Below, in pieces: positions 25,083 to 34,351 of a stretch of 64,000 bases of DNA (its first letter is position 1; each line of letters starts with the position of its first letter). The stretch covers positions 62,001-126,000 of the forward strand of contig JAXMGR010000004.1 in NCBI GenBank assembly GCA_046352935.1, written 5' to 3'. The stretch comes from CAYWMY01 sp046352935 (GTDB lineage Bacteria > Pseudomonadota > Gammaproteobacteria > Steroidobacterales > Steroidobacteraceae). The translations under genes and the position numbers were made by a program. The notes below the pieces were generated by a model, which saw nothing but the letters and a program-made list of their open reading frames with translations, ran no database searches and was not told the DNA's origin.

Positions 25083-25116
25083 GCGGGGCGGCGCAGCGGT
25101 CCGCGCGCCGCCCCGC
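25083..25116. terminator. GC-rich hairpin between convergent genes
   Basis: Perfect 12-bp arms GCGGGGCGGCGC (25083-25094) and GCGCCGCCCCGC (25105-25116) with a 10-nt loop, between the convergent cytochrome c and oxidoreductase genes. No T-run. Candidate bidirectional terminator or 3'-end stabiliser. Confidence 0.5.
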
Positions 25117-25123
25117 GCAGCGG

Positions 25124-26134
25124 TCACTCGACGAGTTCGACCGAGTTCTTGCCGATGGTCGAGCCCTTGAGCATCTCCGAATAGGCCTTGCCGCTGTTCT
25201 CGATGCCGCGCGTGATGTTTTCGAGCACCTTGATGCGGCCTTCGCCGATCCACTTGTGGAGGTTGTCCATGGCCTCGGGAATGGTCTCGGAGGTCAGGTG
25301 CAGCAGGAAGCCGCGCATCTCGATCTGCTTCACGACCATCTGCCAGATGTTGTAGATCGGCGTCGGCTTGTCCTGATGGTTGTAGTCGCTGATCATGCCG
25401 CAGCAGACGATGCGGCCGCGGTCGTTCATGTTCAGCAGCATGGCGTCGAGCGTGGTGCCGCCGACGTTGTCGAAGTAGACGTCGACACCGTTCGGGCACA
25501 GCGCCTTGACGGCCGCGGCGACATCGGGCGTCGCGCGGTAGTCGACGACGTCGTCCATGCCGAGCGATTTCGCGACCTTGACCTTCGCCGCCGAGCCGAC
25601 GATGCCGATGACGCGGCAGCCGTGCACTTTCGCGACCTGCGCCGCGATGCTGCCGGTGGCGCCCACCGCGGCGCTCACCACGACGGTGTCGCCGGGCTTG
25701 ATGCGTCCGATGGTGTGCATGCCGACGTAGCCGGTCTGGCCCGAGCCACCGAGCGCACCGATGTAGTACGACAGCGGCACTCCGGGGCGGGTCTCGAGCT
25801 TCCTCAGCAGGATGGTGTTGTCGTCGAGGAGCGAGAACTCCTCCCAGTGGTTCAGGCCCCAGACGATGTCGCCTTCCCGGAAGTTCGGATTGCGTGACTC
25901 GACGACGCGGCCGACCGTGGGTCCGCGGATCACGCCGCCGATCGGAATCGGCTCGAAATAGTTCGGACTGCCGTCGAGCCAGCCGCGGATCGCCGCTTCC
26001 AGCGAGAAGTAGAGGTTGCGTACCACGAACTCGCCCTGCTTCGGCGCCGGCTTCCGGCCGTCGACCATGCCGAAGTTCTCGATCTCGGGCACGCCCTTCA
26101 CGTAGGAGCGCAATACGACCTGGCGGTTGCTCAT
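25124..26134 (-). CDS. NADP-dependent MDR-family oxidoreductase (PTGR/CurA type), second copy
   Basis: 336 residues. Motifs parallel the gene at 3381: YFSLEAAIRGWLDGSPNYF, TGYVGMHTIGRIKPGDTVVV, SAAVGATGSIAAQVAKVHG (dinucleotide fold), DVYFDNVGGTTLDAML and CCGMISDYN. It should reduce activated C=C bonds of enones or similar using NADPH. ATG start at 26134 follows GGAGATTCC. It stands alone between the octaheme cytochrome (convergent) and the efflux operon. Its closeness to the first copy is clear but they are probably not recent duplicates, since many residues differ outside the motifs. Confidence 0.92.
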   Translation of the reverse strand: MSNRQVVLRSYVKGVPEIENFGMVDGRKPAPKQGEFVVRNLYFSLEAAIRGWLDGSPNYFEPIPIGGVIRGPTVGRVVESRNPNFREGDIVWGLNHWEEFSLLDDNTILLRKLETRPGVPLSYYIGALGGSGQTGYVGMHTIGRIKPGDTVVVSAAVGATGSIAAQVAKVHGCRVIGIVGSAAKVKVAKSLGMDDVVDYRATPDVAAAVKALCPNGVDVYFDNVGGTTLDAMLLNMNDRGRIVCCGMISDYNHQDKPTPIYNIWQMVVKQIEMRGFLLHLTSETIPEAMDNLHKWIGEGRIKVLENITRGIENSGKAYSEMLKGSTIGKNSVELVE

Positions 26135-26266
26135 CGCAGGAATCTCCAGTCAGTCAGTTGGACCGGCCGGTACTCTACCGTCGGCCGCCGGGCAAGGCGA
26201 GATTCTCATGGCATTCCGGCCGGGAGTCGCAGTGTCGTCATGATGGTTCGGACGCGAGGCAACGGG

Positions 26267-27796
26267 TCAATGCGCGCCACCGTCCACCGGGACTGCGGCG
26301 GGTCCGTGACGGGGCGGACGTGCGAGCCAGACCAGAATCATCAGTGCAGCGAAGAAGCAGCCCGACAGCCAGAAGATGTCATTGGTCGCCAGCATCAGCG
26401 ACTGGTGGTTGACGAGCTGGTCGAGCAGCGTCGCATCGGTCGTCGGTGAGGCAAGCGGCCCGAGCGTCCCGGCGACGTTCGCATCGAAGGCCGAGACATG
26501 CGTGACCAGCACGCTGCGATGAAAGGTCTCTCGCCGGTCCCAGAGGGTGATGGTGAGCGAGGTGCCGAAGCTGCCGGCCAGGATGCGCGTGAAGTTGGAC
26601 AGACCCGTGGCACTGGGCAGCAGCTGGGGTGGAATGGCGGACAGGGTCAGCGCGGTCAGCGGCACGAAGAAGGTGGCCACGCCGAGCCCCATCATCAGTC
26701 GGGGGATCACGATCTGCGCGAAGGTGACGTCGGTGTTGAAATGGCTGTTCCAGAATGCCACGGCGGCGAATACGGCAAAGCTGAAGCTGGACCAGAGGCG
26801 CAGATCGAGCCTGTGCATGTTCTTGCCGACGATGGGCGTCAGGAACACCGACAGGATGCCGACGGGCGCCGCGGCGAGGCCTGCCCAGGTCGCGGTGTAG
26901 CCCATGCTGACCTGCAGCCAGAGCGGCAGGATCACGAAGTTGCCGAAATAGACCAGGTAGCCGATGCTCAGGATGAGCGTGCCGATCAGGAAATTGCGCT
27001 CGGTGAACAGGCGCAGATCGACCACTGGATGCCGGTCGGTCAGCTCCCACACCACCAGCGCGGCGAGGCAGACGACGGCGACCACGGCCAGCACGACGAT
27101 GGTCGACGATTCGAACCAGTCCAGCTCGTTGCCCTTGTCGAGCAGGATCTGCAGCGCGCCGATGCCGACCACGAGCAGCAACAGGCCGACCTTGTCGATC
27201 GGCTCCGAGCGGGTTGCGCTGGATCGCTTGCCGATGAGGGTCCAGGTCAGGAAGGCGGACATCAGGCCCACCGGCAGGTTGATGTAGAAGATCCACGGCC
27301 AACTGATGTTGTCGGTGATCCAGCCGCCCAGGACGGGGCCGAGCAGCGGCGCGATCATGACGGTCGCTCCCCACAGCGCGAGGGCAAAGCCTTTCTTTTC
27401 CGGCGGATAGTTGCTGAGCAGCAGGCTTTGTGAGAGCGGGATCATCGGTCCCGCCACGGCACCCTGCAGAACGCGCGCGGCAATCAGCAGCGGCAGGCTG
27501 GGCGCCAGGCCGCACAGCCAGGAAGCCAGCGTGAACAGCAGGGTCGAGGCGACGAACAGGCGTACGTCGCCGAAGCGGCGGGTCAGCCAGCCGGTGAGCG
27601 GCATGGCGATGGCATTGCTGACGCCGAACGAGGTGATGATCCAGGTGCCCTGGTTCGGGCTCACCGCCAGATCGCCGGAGATGGCCGGCAGCGAGACGTT
27701 GGCGATGGACGCGTCGAGCACCTGCATGAAGGTGCCCAGACTGAGACCCAGCGTCAGCAGGATCAGGTTCGCGCCATGCAGGGGCCGGTGCGGCAC
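26267..27796 (-). CDS. DHA2-family MFS multidrug permease (EmrB type)
   Basis: 509 residues with about 14 hydrophobic segments, the hallmark of DHA2 exporters. The TM1 motif LGTFMQVLDASIANVSLP and the loop GWLTRRFGDVRLF (motif A) are typical of EmrB; motif C is represented by GPVLGGWITDNISWPWIF. It pumps hydrophobic toxins by proton antiport across the inner membrane, with the adaptor (27801-28949) and the outer-membrane factor (28946-30367) encoded just upstream in the same operon. Start ATG 27796, 4 bp after the adaptor stop. Substrate range unknown. Confidence 0.95.
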   Translation of the reverse strand: MPHRPLHGANLILLTLGLSLGTFMQVLDASIANVSLPAISGDLAVSPNQGTWIITSFGVSNAIAMPLTGWLTRRFGDVRLFVASTLLFTLASWLCGLAPSLPLLIAARVLQGAVAGPMIPLSQSLLLSNYPPEKKGFALALWGATVMIAPLLGPVLGGWITDNISWPWIFYINLPVGLMSAFLTWTLIGKRSSATRSEPIDKVGLLLLVVGIGALQILLDKGNELDWFESSTIVVLAVVAVVCLAALVVWELTDRHPVVDLRLFTERNFLIGTLILSIGYLVYFGNFVILPLWLQVSMGYTATWAGLAAAPVGILSVFLTPIVGKNMHRLDLRLWSSFSFAVFAAVAFWNSHFNTDVTFAQIVIPRLMMGLGVATFFVPLTALTLSAIPPQLLPSATGLSNFTRILAGSFGTSLTITLWDRRETFHRSVLVTHVSAFDANVAGTLGPLASPTTDATLLDQLVNHQSLMLATNDIFWLSGCFFAALMILVWLARPPRHGPAAVPVDGGAH

Positions 27797-27800
27797 GACA

Positions 27801-28949
27801 CTAGCCCTTCTTCAACAGATTGGCCTCGACGATGCTTCGGATGCGCTCGTCGACGCCCTTCAGTTCGTTCTCGTAGACGGGAGTTGCGTAGCGGGTCGGT
27901 GGCGGCTTTCTCACCTCACCCCCGGCACCGAGGGCGACCTCGACCTTCATCGACAGCCCGACCCGCAGCGGATGTTCCTCCAGTTCTTTCGGGTCGAGCG
28001 CGATGCGAACCGGCAGGCGCTGGACGATCTTGATCCAGTTGCCGCTCGCGTTCTGTGGCGGCAGCAGCGAAAACACGCTGCCCGTGCCCGGTGACAAGCC
28101 GGCCACGATGCCGTGATAGACCGTGCCGCGGCCGTAAAGGTCGGAGATCAGCTCGACCGGTTGACCGACCTCCATGCCCTCGAGCTGGTCTTCCTTGAAG
28201 TTGGCCTCCACCCAGAGCTGGGTCATCGGCACCAGCGCCATGAGCGGATTGCCGGGTGCAACCTGCTGGCCGACCTGGATCGAACGTCTGTCGACCTGGC
28301 CGTCTTCGGGGGTGCGGATGACACAGCGGCCGAGATCGACCCACGCTGCACGCAGCCGGGCCTCGGCCTGTCTCACGGCCGGATGGGTGGCGACCGTGGT
28401 GCCGGCCACGACGGCGTCCGCTGCGGCGAGCTGGGCGCGGGCGAGATCGAGTGCGGCCCGCGCCTGGTCCCGTGCCGCACGGGCGTGTTCGGCTTCTTCC
28501 TTCGATACGGCCTCCACGGCGACCGCCTGCACGCGTCGCTGCAGATCGTCATCCGCCTGGTCGTAGGCACGCTGTTTCACGGCCAGGTTGGCTTGCTGCT
28601 GGCTGCGCCCCTCGAAGCTCTGGCTGATCCGGCGCACGGTCTCGGCCAGGTCGGCTTCGGCCTTGTCCAGGGCCAGCCGGGCGTCGGTGTCGTCCAGTCT
28701 GACCAGCACCTGACCCTGTCTGACGTGGTCGGTGTTGTCGGCCAGCACGGCCACGACGGTGCCGGCGACACGGGGAGTGATGCGGATCAGATTGCCGGAG
28801 ACGTAGGCATCGTCGGTGACGGCGTGGCTGCGGCCATGCAGGAACCAGCGTGTCCCGTAGAACAGTCCTACGATCAGGAAGATCACCGCCAGGATGATCA
28901 TCATGCGCTGGCGCCTGGCGGGATCGGCTTCGGGCGGGTGGACGTTCAT
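27801..28949 (-). CDS. HlyD/EmrA-family membrane-fusion adaptor
   Basis: 382 residues. One N-terminal membrane helix (about 18-34, MIILAVIFLIVGLFYG) is followed by a lipoyl/barrel half (AYVSGNLIRITPRVAGTV), a long alpha hairpin (about 90-190, rich in Ala/Gln/Arg, ending near RAAWVDLGRCVIRTPEDG) and the beta-barrel C-terminal domain. It bridges the inner-membrane EmrB-like pump and the outer-membrane channel. Its start overlaps the NodT-like stop (ATGA), so the whole operon is translationally coupled. Confidence 0.94.
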   Translation of the reverse strand: MNVHPPEADPARRQRMMIILAVIFLIVGLFYGTRWFLHGRSHAVTDDAYVSGNLIRITPRVAGTVVAVLADNTDHVRQGQVLVRLDDTDARLALDKAEADLAETVRRISQSFEGRSQQQANLAVKQRAYDQADDDLQRRVQAVAVEAVSKEEAEHARAARDQARAALDLARAQLAAADAVVAGTTVATHPAVRQAEARLRAAWVDLGRCVIRTPEDGQVDRRSIQVGQQVAPGNPLMALVPMTQLWVEANFKEDQLEGMEVGQPVELISDLYGRGTVYHGIVAGLSPGTGSVFSLLPPQNASGNWIKIVQRLPVRIALDPKELEEHPLRVGLSMKVEVALGAGGEVRKPPPTRYATPVYENELKGVDERIRSIVEANLLKKG

Positions 28950-30367
28950 GGTCGATCCTCGAGGCTCGCGTCACCGCCGATGGCCCGGAACAGCGCGACC
29001 TGCGCGCGCAGGCGGGCAGCCCTGGTTCCGGTGTCGTTCATGCGCTGCAGGAGCAGGTTGCTTCGAGCCTCGAGCTCGTCCATCGAACTGGACAGGCCGA
29101 GTGCCACGCGCTTCGCTGCCAGGGCATGCATCTGTTCGGTCTCACCCAGGGCGGAGCGCTGCGACCGGATCCGCTCCTCGAGGCTGGCGGCCAGCGCATA
29201 GGCATCGACGCTCTGCCGGGCGGCGTCGAGGACGGCACGGTTGTAGGCGGCGACTGCAGAGCGGTATTCGGCCTCGCGCAAGCCCAGTCGTGCCTGCAGC
29301 GTCCCGGAGTTGAAGAGCGGCAGGTGCAGGGCGAGACCCGCCGAGCCCACGACGCTGCCGGCGTCGAGCAGACTGCCGAGGTCCAGCGACTCGACGCCGA
29401 CCATCAGCTTGAGATCGAGATCGGGATAGAACTCGGCCCGGGCGGCATCGCTGCGGGCCGAGGCTGCCTCGATGCGGTCGCGCAGGGCAGCGATGTCCGG
29501 CCGGCGCGCCAGCCAGCCGAGTGGCAGGCTCGCTGGCAGGGAGGGCAGGCTGGCATCGAGGCGGGGTGGCGACAGATCGCCGGCATGGTCCGGGTCGTTG
29601 CCGATGAGCGCGCTCAGCCGGTAACGCCAGGAGCGGTCGAGATATTCGAGCTGTTTGACGTGGTCCTCGTCGAGGTCGAGCTTGCGATGCGCATCGAGAC
29701 CGGGCTGGGCCGCGTCGAGGCCGAGCGTGTAGCGATGCTGCAGCAGATCCGCCTGCTGGCGGCGACAGCGGACCAGCTCGCGCGCCTGGGCGAGCTGGTC
29801 CGAGACATCGGCCCACGCGAAGTAGGCATCGGCGACCGATGCCGCGACATCGAGCCGTACGGCCGCCGCCTCGTCGAGCGCCGCCTGGTGCTCCCCGCGG
29901 GCGGCACGCAGCAGCGACCGGTTCCGGCCCCACCAGTCGAGATCGTAGGAGACGGTCTGCGCGAGGTTGGCCTGGGTGTAGGTCTTGCCGACCAGACTGA
30001 CCGGGAGCAGGCCATGGTCGCTGAGCCTCTGGCGGGTCAGCGCGGCATCGGTACTGTACTGGATGCCGGCCTGGAGACTGGCCAGGCGCTCGGCGTTTTT
30101 CGCCGCATCCAGCCGGGCCCGTGCTGCGGCGAGGCCGGGCTGATCGCTCAGGGCTCTTTCGATGAGATGGTCCAGATCGGACCGGCCGAAGCCGTGCCAC
30201 CAGGTCTCCGCCGTCGTCCCCGGTTCCCGCGAGGCGATGCCGCCGGACAGCGATGCCATCGTCGCGGCGGTATCAGCAGTCTTCAGCTCCGGCCTGGGCG
30301 GCAGGTCGACGGGCAGTTGCGCGCAGCCACCCAGCCAGACCAGCAAGGCGGGGAGCAGGCGCTTCAC
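28946..30367 (-). CDS. NodT/TolC-type outer-membrane efflux lipoprotein
   Basis: 473 residues. The signal peptide ends in lipobox LGGC (Cys15), indicating an outer-membrane lipoprotein like OprM and NodT. Two TolC-type repeats are visible, each with long helices and the family phrase near LPLFNSGTLQARLGLREAEYR (split here) and the earlier YDLDWWGRNRSLLRAAR. It forms the outer-membrane exit duct for the EmrAB-like pump. Start ATG 30367 overlaps the MarR stop by 4 bp. Confidence 0.94.
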   Translation of the reverse strand: MKRLLPALLVWLGGCAQLPVDLPPRPELKTADTAATMASLSGGIASREPGTTAETWWHGFGRSDLDHLIERALSDQPGLAAARARLDAAKNAERLASLQAGIQYSTDAALTRQRLSDHGLLPVSLVGKTYTQANLAQTVSYDLDWWGRNRSLLRAARGEHQAALDEAAAVRLDVAASVADAYFAWADVSDQLAQARELVRCRRQQADLLQHRYTLGLDAAQPGLDAHRKLDLDEDHVKQLEYLDRSWRYRLSALIGNDPDHAGDLSPPRLDASLPSLPASLPLGWLARRPDIAALRDRIEAASARSDAARAEFYPDLDLKLMVGVESLDLGSLLDAGSVVGSAGLALHLPLFNSGTLQARLGLREAEYRSAVAAYNRAVLDAARQSVDAYALAASLEERIRSQRSALGETEQMHALAAKRVALGLSSSMDELEARSNLLLQRMNDTGTRAARLRAQVALFRAIGGDASLEDRP

Positions 30368-30873
30368 GAACCTTCCCCGATGCGGGACAGACCCAGCAGC
30401 ATCTTGCGCAACAGACGGTCGAATTCAGCGCTTTCGCTTCGACTGAAGCCGGCCCATTGCTGCGCGAGCAGGTTCCACATCCGGGGCAGGACGTCGAGAA
30501 TCAGAGCCTTGCCGGACTCGGTCAGCGACAGATCGATCCGCCGCCGGTCCTCGGCGCTCGGGTTGCGGGCTACCCAGCCGGCGGCGACCAGTTCGTCGGT
30601 CAGCCGAGTGACGTTGGTGCGTGAGGCCACCAGGGCGTTGCTCAGGTCGATGGGATTGAGTCGGTTGTCTTCGCTCCCCATCAGGATCACCAGGGCCAGG
30701 AAGGACGAGGTGTTGAGACCGAATTCACCCAGATGGCGGTTGTAGAGATCGTCCAGTTGCTTCAGGACGAAGAAGAACAGCCGGTTCAGTACGACGCGCT
30801 CCCGGGGCATCCCGGGCAACTGCCTGGAAATGCGGTCGATCCCCTGCTCGAAATGCGTGAAATCCTGGGGCAT
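30364..30873 (-). CDS. MarR-family transcriptional regulator
   Basis: 169-residue winged-helix repressor; the recognition region is LIVLMGSEDNRLNPIDLS/ALVASRTNVTRLTDEL-like, followed by the wing GWVARNPSAEDRRRIDLSLT. First gene of the efflux operon and overlapping it, so it most likely represses its own transcription together with the pump and responds to a phenolic or other lipophilic ligand. The operator candidate lies 52 bp upstream of its start (30925-30938). Confidence 0.94.
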   Translation of the reverse strand: MPQDFTHFEQGIDRISRQLPGMPRERVVLNRLFFFVLKQLDDLYNRHLGEFGLNTSSFLALVILMGSEDNRLNPIDLSNALVASRTNVTRLTDELVAAGWVARNPSAEDRRRIDLSLTESGKALILDVLPRMWNLLAQQWAGFSRSESAEFDRLLRKMLLGLSRIGEGS

Positions 30874-30924
30874 GCGCAGCGTCTTCGAGAGTCCACTCCC
30901 GGGGATGCTACAAAAAGACTAATT

Positions 30925-30938
30925 ACAATTGAAATTGT
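30925..30938. promoter_or_regulatory. candidate MarR operator, AT-rich palindrome
   Basis: Inverted repeat ACAATT-GA-AATTGT in an AT-rich island (30910-30945) of an otherwise GC-rich region, 52 bp upstream of the MarR start. The length and ACAATT arms resemble MarR/OhrR-type operators. A -10-like TAGCAT lies downstream on the minus strand, suggesting the site overlaps the promoter. Confidence 0.55.
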
Positions 30939-31067
30939 TTCATCGTGTAGCACAGGATTCCCGCTGACTGGATCCCGCCGATATCCAGGGACTGGACGCC
31001 CGCTGCCGGCTCGTGGCGATCGTCGCGTCGAGCCGCGCTGCGCCGGCGGTGTGGATGCGGTGCGCCG

Positions 31068-32429
31068 CTACTTCTCGTTCCTGATGTAGCGGTCGAGTTC
31101 GCGGTGGAAGTGCCGCACGCGCTGTTCCTGTTCGCCCCACAGCGGACCGCGGAAGCCGCGTGACTTCGAGCCGCGCTGCACCGCCGCCACGAGTTCGACG
31201 TCCTGGTCGAGCACCTCGCCGAGGTCGGGCTTCACGTCCACGGGCACGTGCTCGATCTCGGGCCGTGTGCGGCCGGTGACGTCCGTGCCCTCTGGCAGGC
31301 CCATCCAGGCCGGCACGGTGCAGCCCGGGTCGTCGACGTACCGGAACAGGGTCATGTTGTCATAGAAGAAGCGCTCCGGATCCGTCGGGTGCGGCAGGAA
31401 GCGCATGATGAACACGCCCTCCGGGTGCATGCCGATCTGCACGTTCGGGAAGAATCCCGTCGCCCAGCTGTCCGTGAGCTGTCCGTCGGTGAAGCGCTCG
31501 TAGTGCGAGAGGCCGAGGCGGCGCGCCCGCTCGCGCTTCGCCTTCTGCATGGCCGTGCGCACGTCCCGCGCGGTGCCCTCGAACGTCGCGGGGTCGATGC
31601 CGGCTTCGCGCAGCATGAACTGGAGATAGGGCGTCACGCTGTCACGGTCGGCGATACGGTGCGACTTGACGCCGATCGGCACGATCATGCGGCTGAAGCC
31701 ATTCGGATAGAGGTCGTACTGGCTGAAGTCCTCCATCACGCCCTGCGTCTGCGGGTGGATGTGGGGCAGGTGATAGGTCTCGTAGAAGGCGTCGATCCCC
31801 GTCTTCCAGTTCGCGCGCCATTCGCTGCGCACGTGCCGCACGACGTGCATGCGGTCGATCTCGTAGTTCTCGATGTAGCCGGGCGGCAGGCCGATCCACT
31901 GCCGGAGCGGCGGCGCCTCGCCGTCCATGTTCACGAAGATCAGGCCACCGAGGGTATCGAGCCGCACCTCCGTGAGTCCCGGGCGGTCGCCGACGAGCTG
32001 CGCATGGAAGGTGTCGTCATCGGTGATCTCCAGCAGCCGCCCGTCCAGGCCGAACTTCCAGCCGTGGAAGGCGCAGGTGAAGCGCGGCACGCTGCCGTGC
32101 TCGTTGAGGCAGATGCGGTTCGCGCGGTGCGGGCAGACGTTGTAGAAGGCCTTGATCCCGCCGTCCGCCTGGCGCACGACGATGATCTCCTCGTGGCCGA
32201 TCGTGAAGACGGTGTAGTCACCGTCCTCGGGGATGTCGCTGGTCACGCCGGCGAGCAGCCAGACCCGCGGCCACAGCCGCTGCCACTCGAGCTGCATGAA
32301 CTCGCGCGAGTAGTACCGGGACGGATCGGGGATGTCGAGGCCGTCGTCGACCGGGGGCTGCTTCGCTTCGAGGGAGCCCGCGGGAGCCCCGAGGTCCATC
32401 GGCCAGCGTGCTTCGAAGTTCACCGCCAT
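31068..32429 (-). CDS. Rieske non-heme iron aromatic-ring oxygenase, alpha subunit
   Basis: 453 residues. Rieske 2Fe-2S ligands are in CPH (99-101) and CAFH (119-122). The catalytic domain has the mononuclear-iron region with His residues in FYETYHLPHIHPQ. It hydroxylates an aromatic or alicyclic ring with O2, using electrons from a ferredoxin and reductase that are not encoded next to it. No beta subunit follows, so it may work as an alpha-only enzyme. It is the last gene of the unit SnoaL, P450, CoA ligase, Rieske and begins 25 bp after the CoA ligase stop. Confidence 0.93.
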   Translation of the reverse strand: MAVNFEARWPMDLGAPAGSLEAKQPPVDDGLDIPDPSRYYSREFMQLEWQRLWPRVWLLAGVTSDIPEDGDYTVFTIGHEEIIVVRQADGGIKAFYNVCPHRANRICLNEHGSVPRFTCAFHGWKFGLDGRLLEITDDDTFHAQLVGDRPGLTEVRLDTLGGLIFVNMDGEAPPLRQWIGLPPGYIENYEIDRMHVVRHVRSEWRANWKTGIDAFYETYHLPHIHPQTQGVMEDFSQYDLYPNGFSRMIVPIGVKSHRIADRDSVTPYLQFMLREAGIDPATFEGTARDVRTAMQKAKRERARRLGLSHYERFTDGQLTDSWATGFFPNVQIGMHPEGVFIMRFLPHPTDPERFFYDNMTLFRYVDDPGCTVPAWMGLPEGTDVTGRTRPEIEHVPVDVKPDLGEVLDQDVELVAAVQRGSKSRGFRGPLWGEQEQRVRHFHRELDRYIRNEK

Positions 32430-32454
32430 GATTGTTCTCCGTCGTCGCGAGGGT

Positions 32455-34224
32455 TCAGTTGCCGAGTCCGAGTTCGCGCAGGAGATCCTGGCGCAGCTTG
32501 AACTTCTGGATCTTGCTGGTCGACATGGGCCATTCGTTCACGAAGCGGACGAGGCGCGGCACCTTGAAGGCCGCGATCTGCTGCCTGCAGAACTCGATGA
32601 GCTCCTGTTCGCTGGCCGACCGGCCGGGCTCGAACTCCACGAACGCGGCCGGCACCTCATCGTACTTCCTGTCCGGGATGCCGACGACCTGCGCGAGTTT
32701 CACGGCCGGGTGCCGCTGCAGCGCGGCCTCGATCTCGGCCGCGGCCACGTTTTCGCCGCCGACCTTCAGCATGTCCTTCAGCCGGCCATGGAACATGATC
32801 GTGCCATCGGCATCGAGTGAACCCAGGTCGCCCGTATGGAACCATCCCTCGGGGTCGAGGGCCTGGGCGGTCTTGGCGGCGTCCTTGTAGTAGCCCTCCG
32901 TGAGGCTGTACCCGTGCACCAGGATCTCGCCGCGTTCGTCGGTCGGAGCGTCCAGGCCGGTCGCCGGGTCGAGGATGCGCACCTGGAGGCCGGGCAGGGG
33001 GCGCCCGAGTCGTGTGATGCGCTGCTGCACCGGGTCGTCCGGCGAGCTGGTGCAGACGGTGCCCGCGGTCTCGGTCATGCCGAAGGTGCCGACCTGGATC
33101 GCGCGCGGGATCGCCTTCATGACGGCGGGCGCGATGCCGGGTGGCTGCACCGCGAAGTTCGAGTTCATGATGCGGATGCGGCTCAGGTCCCGCTTGCGGA
33201 AGTCGGGGTGGTAGAGCAGCCCCTGCATGATGGTCACGAACGTCGGATAGGTCGCCGTGACGCGGTATTCCTCGAGCAGGCGCAGGGCGAGGCCGGGATC
33301 GAAGTGCCCCATGGTGACGTAGGCGCCGCCCACGTCGAAGATCGCGAGCATGGGCAGCACCGCGGCGATGTGGCACATCGGCAGCGGCGACCAGAGGCGG
33401 TCACGGTGCGTGAGACGGTAGCGGTGCCGGCCAAGCGCGATGGAATTGCGGACCTGCGCTTCGTGCGTGATCAGGCAGCCCTTGGGATTCGCGGTGGTGC
33501 CCGACGTGTACAGCATCATCGCGATGTCGCGCACGCGAACCCCGAGGCGCGCGCGGTGCACGTCCCGTTCCGGCTGTTTCGCGGCCGCACGGTCGAACTC
33601 GCGCTGGGTCACGAACCCCGGCGGCTTCGAACGACCGAGCAGGACGACGTTGCGAAGCTTCGGTGTGGCGGGCAACGCGAGCCGCCACGGATCCGGCGCG
33701 TCGGAGAGGCCCGGCAGCGCGGCATTCAGGCGCTCGACGAAGTCCACGTGGTCGGCGACGGCATCCGTCGTCACGATGGTCACGATGTCGCCGTTCTCGA
33801 CGACATAGGCGAGCTCGCTGTAGCGGTACCGCGCATTCATCGGCACGACCACCGCGCCGCAGAGCGCCGCGGCGAAGAAGACTTCGACGAACTCGGGGCA
33901 GCTGTGCATCAGGATGCCGACATGGTCGCGCGGCCTGACACCGAGCGCGCGCAGGCTGCGGGCGCGCTCGAGCGCCCGCGCCGCGAGTTCCGCGTAGGTG
34001 AACTGGCGCTCGGGGAAGACCAGCGCCAGGGAATCCGGGTAGCGGTCGGCGGCGGTCAGGAGCAGGTCGCCGATGGTCGTGACACTGATGCGCAGCCGGC
34101 TCAGGTCCTCGCCGCCGGACGGTTCCTTGCGTGCGCGCTTCGCCGCCGCCTTGCGGACGGGCCTGCCGCCGGTGCGAACCGGCTTGCCGGCCCGCGGGCC
34201 GGCCTTCTTCTTTCGTGCCGCCAT
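32455..34224 (-). CDS. AMP-dependent acyl-CoA ligase with basic N-terminal tail
   Basis: 589 residues. ANL-family motifs: MLYTSGTTANPKGCLITH (P-loop), TETAGTV-like adenine contact, GWFHTGDLG and KDMLKVGGENVAAAEIE (C-terminal hinge and Lys region). It activates a carboxylic acid to its acyl-AMP and CoA thioester, fitting a catabolic entry step. The first ~40 residues are a Lys/Arg/Ala/Pro tail (MAARKKKAGPRAGKPVR) with no equivalent in usual ligases; a shorter start at a later Met is not available before the fold, so it may be real. Located between P450 and Rieske genes. Confidence 0.93.
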   Translation of the reverse strand: MAARKKKAGPRAGKPVRTGGRPVRKAAAKRARKEPSGGEDLSRLRISVTTIGDLLLTAADRYPDSLALVFPERQFTYAELAARALERARSLRALGVRPRDHVGILMHSCPEFVEVFFAAALCGAVVVPMNARYRYSELAYVVENGDIVTIVTTDAVADHVDFVERLNAALPGLSDAPDPWRLALPATPKLRNVVLLGRSKPPGFVTQREFDRAAAKQPERDVHRARLGVRVRDIAMMLYTSGTTANPKGCLITHEAQVRNSIALGRHRYRLTHRDRLWSPLPMCHIAAVLPMLAIFDVGGAYVTMGHFDPGLALRLLEEYRVTATYPTFVTIMQGLLYHPDFRKRDLSRIRIMNSNFAVQPPGIAPAVMKAIPRAIQVGTFGMTETAGTVCTSSPDDPVQQRITRLGRPLPGLQVRILDPATGLDAPTDERGEILVHGYSLTEGYYKDAAKTAQALDPEGWFHTGDLGSLDADGTIMFHGRLKDMLKVGGENVAAAEIEAALQRHPAVKLAQVVGIPDRKYDEVPAAFVEFEPGRSASEQELIEFCRQQIAAFKVPRLVRFVNEWPMSTSKIQKFKLRQDLLRELGLGN

Positions 34225-34351
34225 TCATCCCCCTTGGATCAAAGTTGCGGGCGGTCCCCGGCCCTCAGTATGCCTCAGCTTCCGCAGAAACAATCACGTC
34301 TGCTTGTTTTGATCGTCATCGCGGCCGGGTCGTCGCCGGCCGCGTGTAGGG

